In this document: in pieces, positions 39,366 through 44,575 of the stretch
Numbering within the stretch: position 1 is the first letter of the stretch
Layout of the letters: every line of letters begins with the position of its first letter
From: Bacteroidales bacterium
GTDB lineage: Bacteria; Bacteroidota; Bacteroidia; Bacteroidales; UBA7960
Direction of reading: 5' to 3'
DNA length: 44,575 nt
NCBI GenBank assembly: GCA_019429055.1
Contig: JAHYJP010000009.1
Location: forward strand, 1-44,575
The notes under the pieces: model-generated
The model's input: the letters and a program-made list of their open reading frames with translations, nothing else
What the model was told of the DNA's origin: nothing
Database searches by the model: none
Position numbers and translations under genes: made by a program

Positions 39366-41477
39366 CTATTCGATCAGATCAAGCAGGAAAGCATACTGCA
39401 GTGCAACCTCCTGCAATCTTCTCAACCGGCCTGATGCGCCGCCATGCCCGGCCTCCATGTTGGTTGTGAGCAGAATTTTTGTATCGGCCGTATTGTATTT
39501 CCTTAGCTTGGCGGTCCATTTGGTAGGCTCCCAGAATTGTACCTGCGAGTCGTGTAAGCCAGACGTAATAAGTAAATTGGGGTAACCCTGCCGGGTTATC
39601 TGGTCGTAGGGCGAATAGGAAAGCATATAGTCATAGTACTCTTTAATATTGGGATTTCCCCATTCATCATACTCAGCAGTGGTAAGTGGAATGGTTTCGT
39701 CAAGCATGGTTGTTACCACATCCACAAAAGGCACACTGGCAATAATCCCTTTATAAAGCTCCGGTCGCATGTTTATAACAGCACCTACAAGCAGTCCGCC
39801 GGCACTTCCACCCGATGCAAAAAGTTTTCCGGGCGATGTGTAATTATTGGCTATGAGATATTCCGATACATCAATAAAATCGTAAAAGGTATTTCTCTTA
39901 TTGAGAAGTTTTCCATCATCATACCATTGTCTGCCCATATCCTGGCCACCTCTTATATGCGCCATTGCATATATAAACCCTCTGTCGATCAGGCTGATGG
40001 CGTTGGAGTTAAATCTAGGGTCAACACTGAAACCATATGAACCGTAACCGTACTGAAGCAATGGATTATTGCCTGTTGGATCAAGGTTACGGCGGTAAAC
40101 AATAGTGATCGGAATCTGCTCACCATCGCGGGCAGGAGCATATAAACGACGGGTTTCATAATCTGCAGGATCAAAATCGCCAAGTACAGTTTGCTGCCAT
40201 ATTTGCGATTGCTCGCGGGTGTTCATATTATAATCATAAATTGTAGAGGGTGTTGTGAGCGATGTATAGCTGAAGCGGAAAATATCGGTATCCATTTCTT
40301 CGTTGATGTGGATACCTGCAGTATAGGCTTCTTCCTCAAAGCTGATGTAATGTTCATTTCCGTCATTCTGACGAATTATGCGCATTTCCCTAAGACCATT
40401 TCTTCGTTCCTGAAGAACCAGGTGGTTGCTGAAAACCGACATCCCTTCAAGCAGAACATCCTCACGGTGAGGGATCACCTCGCTCCAGTTGCGTGAGCCG
40501 GTTCTTTCGGCCGGGGTTTCCATAAGCCTGAAGTTTTGGGCATCTTTGTTGGTGATTACATAAAATTTACCCTTGTAATGTTCTATAACATAAAGCCTGT
40601 CCTTCTGCCGGGGTTCAAATACTCTGAACCGGCCATCAGGATTGTCTGATTCAAGGATCAGCGTTTCATTGCTCGCCGAACTGCTCATACTTATGGTCAG
40701 GTATTTTCCGTCTTTGGTTTTGGAAACACCCATGTAATAATAAGTATCATCCTCTTCGTAATAAACTTCTTCAGCGGCTTCTTGACCCAGCGTATTATAT
40801 CTTAATATACGCTCATAACGCAAGGTAATGGGGTCAAGCACAGTATAGAAAATGGTTTGGTTGTCAGCTGCCCAAACCACATCGCCCGCAGCAAATTCAG
40901 CATAGGTGGGTCGTGTTTCTGATGTTTCAAGATCCTTGATAAAAATAGTATGTTGCCTGCGGCCAATAGTATCAACAGTATAAGCAATCTGCCGGTTATC
41001 AGGACTTATATCGTAATTTCCAATCCTGTAATAGTTATAGCCTTCAGCCATTTGGGGTACATTCAGCAGAATTACTTCGGGTGCATCCATGTTTCCTTTT
41101 CTGCGGCAATAAATGGGATATTCGCCACCTTCCTCGTAACGGGTGTAATAGTAATAGCCGTTGTGAAACCAGGGGGCTGAGCTTTCATCCTGCTTGATCC
41201 TTCCCAGCATCTCATCATAAAGTTTTTGCTGAAGTGCTTCGGTATGCGACATCACTGTTTTCAGATACTCATTTTCAGCGTTCAGGTAGTCAATAACGGC
41301 CGGGTTTTCGCGGTCGCGCATCCAGTAGTAAAAATCAATGCGCGTATCACCGTGCATAATCAGTTGTTCTTCAATTTTTTCGGCAACAGGGGGTTGGGCC
41401 TTTTTTGCAGGAGTCGTGCAGGAATAAAAAAGGGTAATTGCCAAAAAGAAAACCAGTAAATGAGCTGTGCTTTTCAT
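39366..41477 (-). CDS. S9 family oligopeptidase (oligopeptidase B-like), lipoprotein
   Basis: Lipobox ITLFYSC; YYWMRDRENPAVIDYLNAENEY; FASGGSAGGLLVGAVINMRPELYKGIIASVPFVDV; DSQVQFWEPTKWTAKLR; EAGHGGASGR. Confidence 0.9.
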   Translation of the reverse strand: MKSTAHLLVFFLAITLFYSCTTPAKKAQPPVAEKIEEQLIMHGDTRIDFYYWMRDRENPAVIDYLNAENEYLKTVMSHTEALQQKLYDEMLGRIKQDESSAPWFHNGYYYYTRYEEGGEYPIYCRRKGNMDAPEVILLNVPQMAEGYNYYRIGNYDISPDNRQIAYTVDTIGRRQHTIFIKDLETSETRPTYAEFAAGDVVWAADNQTIFYTVLDPITLRYERILRYNTLGQEAAEEVYYEEDDTYYYMGVSKTKDGKYLTISMSSSASNETLILESDNPDGRFRVFEPRQKDRLYVIEHYKGKFYVITNKDAQNFRLMETPAERTGSRNWSEVIPHREDVLLEGMSVFSNHLVLQERRNGLREMRIIRQNDGNEHYISFEEEAYTAGIHINEEMDTDIFRFSYTSLTTPSTIYDYNMNTREQSQIWQQTVLGDFDPADYETRRLYAPARDGEQIPITIVYRRNLDPTGNNPLLQYGYGSYGFSVDPRFNSNAISLIDRGFIYAMAHIRGGQDMGRQWYDDGKLLNKRNTFYDFIDVSEYLIANNYTSPGKLFASGGSAGGLLVGAVINMRPELYKGIIASVPFVDVVTTMLDETIPLTTAEYDEWGNPNIKEYYDYMLSYSPYDQITRQGYPNLLITSGLHDSQVQFWEPTKWTAKLRKYNTADTKILLTTNMEAGHGGASGRLRRLQEVALQYAFLLDLIE

Positions 41478-41529
41478 AAAAAAGTGTGTTTAAATTTGGA
41501 TTTAGGGGTTTGTAAAGGGATATAACTTG

Positions 41530-43725
41530 TTATTTTATTAAAATCCTTTTTGTTTTGACTCCATGATTACCACTTACCTGAACCAGGTAAATTCCTTTGG
41601 TTTCATTGCTGAGATCGACCTGGAATTGCTCATCCCACTGTGTGCTCACAACCTGGTTCTGATATACCAACTGTCCCTGGATATTGAAAATCCTGATATT
41701 TACCGGACCATTGGATGGTGACATCACTATATTAAACCTTCCCTCAGCCGGATTGGGGAAAACATCAAAAAGAAACTTATTTTCCCAATCGGCAACGGTA
41801 GTTTCAATTTGTTTGAAAACGGCTATAGCAGTAATGTCCTGATCAATGGTTACCGTGATCTGATCATTTTCATAGGTTTCGTTGCTGTCAAGAAGCCATT
41901 CTTCAAAAACCCAACCTTCGGCGGGTGTGGCTGAAAGCTCAACTTCAGTGCCTTCAACATATGTATATGTGCCGGTTGCAGGACTGGTTTGTCCCTCACC
42001 ATTGATCTGCATGGTGAGTTGCCATGTGGTTTCGGGTGTAATAAGCACAAGGTTTTCCCTGATAAGCTCTTCCCCGTTAAGGGTAAGTGAGATGGTTTTA
42101 TATCCTTCGGTTTCATAAACTACGGTATGGTCTTCAATTCCTGTTGCAGTTTGGGGTATTGCACCCTCACCAAAATGCCAGATGGCTTCATTGATCTCAT
42201 CTTCTGTAAGACAACCGGTATAAAAGAAAGTAACTTCCTCATTTACATCGGCAGATGTATTGCTTGCAGCAAAATCAATAGATTCGCCTGCCGATTGAAA
42301 TGACCAGTAATTGGCCGGTGCTACAAGGGGTTTGGTAATGGTTTTGTTTGGATTGGTTGCACTGATGTAATAATCAATTATGGTATTGCATGCCTGGGCA
42401 GGAATAACTGCAGTATAAATACCCGACTGAAATGTCATGGGGATTTCGGTAAAATCATCCTGATCATCAATTCTGTAAAATACGCTGGCTGATGTAATTC
42501 CGTTTGCATTTTTTATTTTGGCTTCAATAAGGTATTCACTTAAGTCTATTTCCACTTCACGGATAGGGGCGTGTGAAATAAATATGGGATCAGTAGCGGC
42601 TATCTCGCGACTTATGCAATGTATGGCACCACTTGCCGGTATCACATTTTCCATATTAATTCCAACAATATCGTAACCGGGCATGGCTTGCTGATAAATA
42701 GCCAGTGCTTCATTGTTCAGAACGGTATTATAGTAAGCGGGTACCATTACCAGATCGTTCAGGATCAATGAATTGGTATAAGTTCTGTAGCTTGTCTGTG
42801 GTGGATAATTTCCACCGGAAGACGGTACCATGGGTATACGAACCACCTGGTAATCTCTGTCGTAGCAGGTTTGATGATTATCAAGCAACCAGCTGAGATT
42901 GCTTTCGATATAAGGACCGTCGGAAACGCCGGTGGGGAATTGCGCAACCAGCAGGGTTTCTTCATCCAGCAATTTCATATGCATATCGAGGTGACTGATA
43001 TTATCGTAAGGAAGTTCATCCATCTTGATGTATTGGTCAATGCCCATATAGGCATATATTATGGCGTCAATCTGACTTTCCGTTAGCGAAGAATTCTCGG
43101 TAAGAATGAGCTTGGATGAAAAGCCTGTACCGTGTCCGTCGCTCATGAAATTCCCTCCGGTGGTAACCAGTCTGTTAGGGTTGGCAGTCATCTGAAATAC
43201 TTCCACATCAAGAGCATTGCCAAGGTTTACCGGCAACATATTGTCATTGGGTCGTTGAGGCCGGTTATAAACCCAATCTATAAAGGCCAGCTCGTCAGTA
43301 TCATCGAGATAAACACTTTGCGGACCGTAATCTCTTACCCAAACAGAATTAAAGGGTAATTGAAGTATGAAAATGTTGTCGAGGCTCACGCCACCCTGTG
43401 TAAGGTAAGACTGTACATTGGAAGGATTGCTGGCAATAATATAAACAGGCACCCTCAAACGGCTGTGGCGCACTATTTCACGTAACTCCGCAGAGTAAGA
43501 TGCCCAGGTTACTATTACACCACCGGCTTCTTCAAATTCAGCGGGTGTACGCGGCGGAACAGCCGGTGGGTTTATTCCTTTTGTGCCGTATTCAAAGGTA
43601 CGTATATACTCCTCGTACACTTCTTTTTCAGCCTCAGTTAATCCTTTGGGAAAAAATTCCTGTGATACTGCCGTAAAACTAATGAGCAGGAAAAGAACAA
43701 AAAAATTAAAGTATCTGTAACGCAT
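41530..43725 (-). CDS. Secreted agmatine/peptidylarginine deiminase family protein with PKD-like, InlB-type repeat and T9SS domains
   Basis: VWVRDYGPQSV, TTGGNFMSDGHGTGFSS, HLDMHMKLLDEETLLVAQ, GAIHCISREI catalytic motifs; IWHFGEGAIPQTATGIEDHTVVYETEGYKTISLTLNG PKD-like; EGTEVELSATPAEGWVFEEW repeat; C-terminal FPNPAEGRFNIVMS...GIYLVQVSGNHGVKTKRILIK. Confidence 0.87.
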   Translation of the reverse strand: MRYRYFNFFVLFLLISFTAVSQEFFPKGLTEAEKEVYEEYIRTFEYGTKGINPPAVPPRTPAEFEEAGGVIVTWASYSAELREIVRHSRLRVPVYIIASNPSNVQSYLTQGGVSLDNIFILQLPFNSVWVRDYGPQSVYLDDTDELAFIDWVYNRPQRPNDNMLPVNLGNALDVEVFQMTANPNRLVTTGGNFMSDGHGTGFSSKLILTENSSLTESQIDAIIYAYMGIDQYIKMDELPYDNISHLDMHMKLLDEETLLVAQFPTGVSDGPYIESNLSWLLDNHQTCYDRDYQVVRIPMVPSSGGNYPPQTSYRTYTNSLILNDLVMVPAYYNTVLNNEALAIYQQAMPGYDIVGINMENVIPASGAIHCISREIAATDPIFISHAPIREVEIDLSEYLIEAKIKNANGITSASVFYRIDDQDDFTEIPMTFQSGIYTAVIPAQACNTIIDYYISATNPNKTITKPLVAPANYWSFQSAGESIDFAASNTSADVNEEVTFFYTGCLTEDEINEAIWHFGEGAIPQTATGIEDHTVVYETEGYKTISLTLNGEELIRENLVLITPETTWQLTMQINGEGQTSPATGTYTYVEGTEVELSATPAEGWVFEEWLLDSNETYENDQITVTIDQDITAIAVFKQIETTVADWENKFLFDVFPNPAEGRFNIVMSPSNGPVNIRIFNIQGQLVYQNQVVSTQWDEQFQVDLSNETKGIYLVQVSGNHGVKTKRILIK

Positions 43726-43750
43726 GTAATGATAGATTATTGATGTAATA

Positions 43751-44575
43751 TTATTGGTTAACTGTATTGATTCTTAAGAATTTATCTGATATTCCGAAAT
43801 GCTCGTTATAGATTCTGATAAAAAACATTCCGTGGTAGGTTAAGGATGAGAGATCGAGGGTTATCTGGCTTTGAATTTCATGGTTCTGTCGGTAATAAAC
43901 CCTTCTTCCGGTTATGTCATAAATTTCAATATTGATGAGCCAGTCAGGTGAATAATTTGTAAAATGCAAATTTAACAAATTTAATGTTAGCGGATTGGGG
44001 CCCAGTTTCATTTCAACGATCTGGCCGGGTTCCCATGGCGGTAAAATTCTGCAAACCAGCGGAAATACCGAAAGATTAACATTTAGGGTTCCGTTCCATG
44101 AATCCTTAAAATTATACCATACATTGTTATTCCATTGTTCCCAGGCATGGGTAATATCTGAAAAGTCGGATGCCAGAAGGGCAAGGGTATCGTTTTCCGG
44201 TAATATTACACCCATGAAAAAGGGGCCGTCAATGACTACAGCCGGTTCAAAGCTGAAATGTGTCAAGGCATCATTTTGCAGATCATTTTCAATTTTGCTG
44301 ATAGCCAGGGGAGTTCTTCTCATGGCATTTGTACCGGGTTTTCTGTCGCTGGCCAGTTCCCATATTGCAGCGTAGGCAGTTCCTCCTTTGTCATGGGCTG
44401 CTCCAAAGGCAAATGCACCGCCTTTAGCGATGGTATACTCTCCGGTATTTTCGAAATACTGTGCTTTTGCCTTATCATTGTATGCATTGGTTCCGGTGGC
44501 ATAACCCCCGTCACTGGCAAGGTAAAGATAAAGGGGAGCTGATTTGAGTGCCCTGTTTAGTGTATCGCAAACCAG
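43751..44575 (-). CDS. T9SS C-terminal sorting-domain protein, partial (N-terminus beyond the right edge)
   Basis: The frame of ORF 43751..44323 stays open to base 44575 (upstream: LVCDTLNRALKSAPLYLYLASDGGYATGTNAYNDKAKAQYFENTGEYTIAKGGAFAFGAAHDKGGTAYAAIWELASDRKPGTNA). C-terminal ...IEIYDITGRRVYYRQNHEIQ...GMFFIRIYNEHFGISDKFLRI. Confidence 0.75.
   Translation of the reverse strand: MVCDTLNRALKSAPLYLYLASDGGYATGTNAYNDKAKAQYFENTGEYTIAKGGAFAFGAAHDKGGTAYAAIWELASDRKPGTNAMRRTPLAISKIENDLQNDALTHFSFEPAVVIDGPFFMGVILPENDTLALLASDFSDITHAWEQWNNNVWYNFKDSWNGTLNVNLSVFPLVCRILPPWEPGQIVEMKLGPNPLTLNLLNLHFTNYSPDWLINIEIYDITGRRVYYRQNHEIQSQITLDLSSLTYHGMFFIRIYNEHFGISDKFLRINTVNQ

Noticed and set aside
44320-44520. Separate 66-aa minus-strand ORF at the right edge
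   Set aside because: The frame of the 43751 gene remains open through this region and encodes sequence typical of T9SS proteins, so the short ORF is an alternate-frame artefact.
1-44575. CRISPR arrays, phage, transposases, toxin-antitoxin or restriction systems
   Set aside because: No regularly spaced repeats and no ORF with matching domains were seen on either strand.

Overview
This is a chromosomal window from a Bacteroidota (Bacteroidales-like) bacterium. The assignment rests on several T9SS C-terminal sorting domains, TAnnTTTG-type promoters, and DUF4831, DUF4301 and DUF5063-type families. All identifications come from motif recognition in the supplied translations; no database search was run. 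Contents from left to right: a Cache/HAMP/GAF/PAS sensor truncated at the left edge; a TPR-SPOR protein; a glycogen/alpha-glucan locus (debranching enzyme, GT4, GH57, and a 1429-aa protein joining eukaryote-type GT3 glycogen synthase to GT35 phosphorylase); fabG; a large helical-repeat secreted protein; a DoxX-like membrane protein; a probable minus-strand operon (DUF4831, SDR, GNAT-nitrilase fusion); a divergent cyanophycin-synthetase-like ligase beside a PepE-type peptidase; a GroES-like protein and a DUF4301 protein; a TlpA-like thioredoxin lipoprotein; a GLUG/T9SS surface protein; two tandem tRNA-Leu genes; a TPR protein with an apparently inactive SpoIIE-like domain; and a set of exported hydrolases (ENPP-type phosphodiesterase, M19 dipeptidase, S9 oligopeptidase, T9SS peptidylarginine/agmatine deiminase). 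There is no sign of phage, transposon, CRISPR or a canonical defence island. The best leads are the GT3-GT35 fusion, the nucleotidyltransferase-like motifs in DUF4301, the CphA-like protein with altered ATP-grasp motifs, the SpoIIE-like pseudophosphatase, and the modular secreted deiminase.
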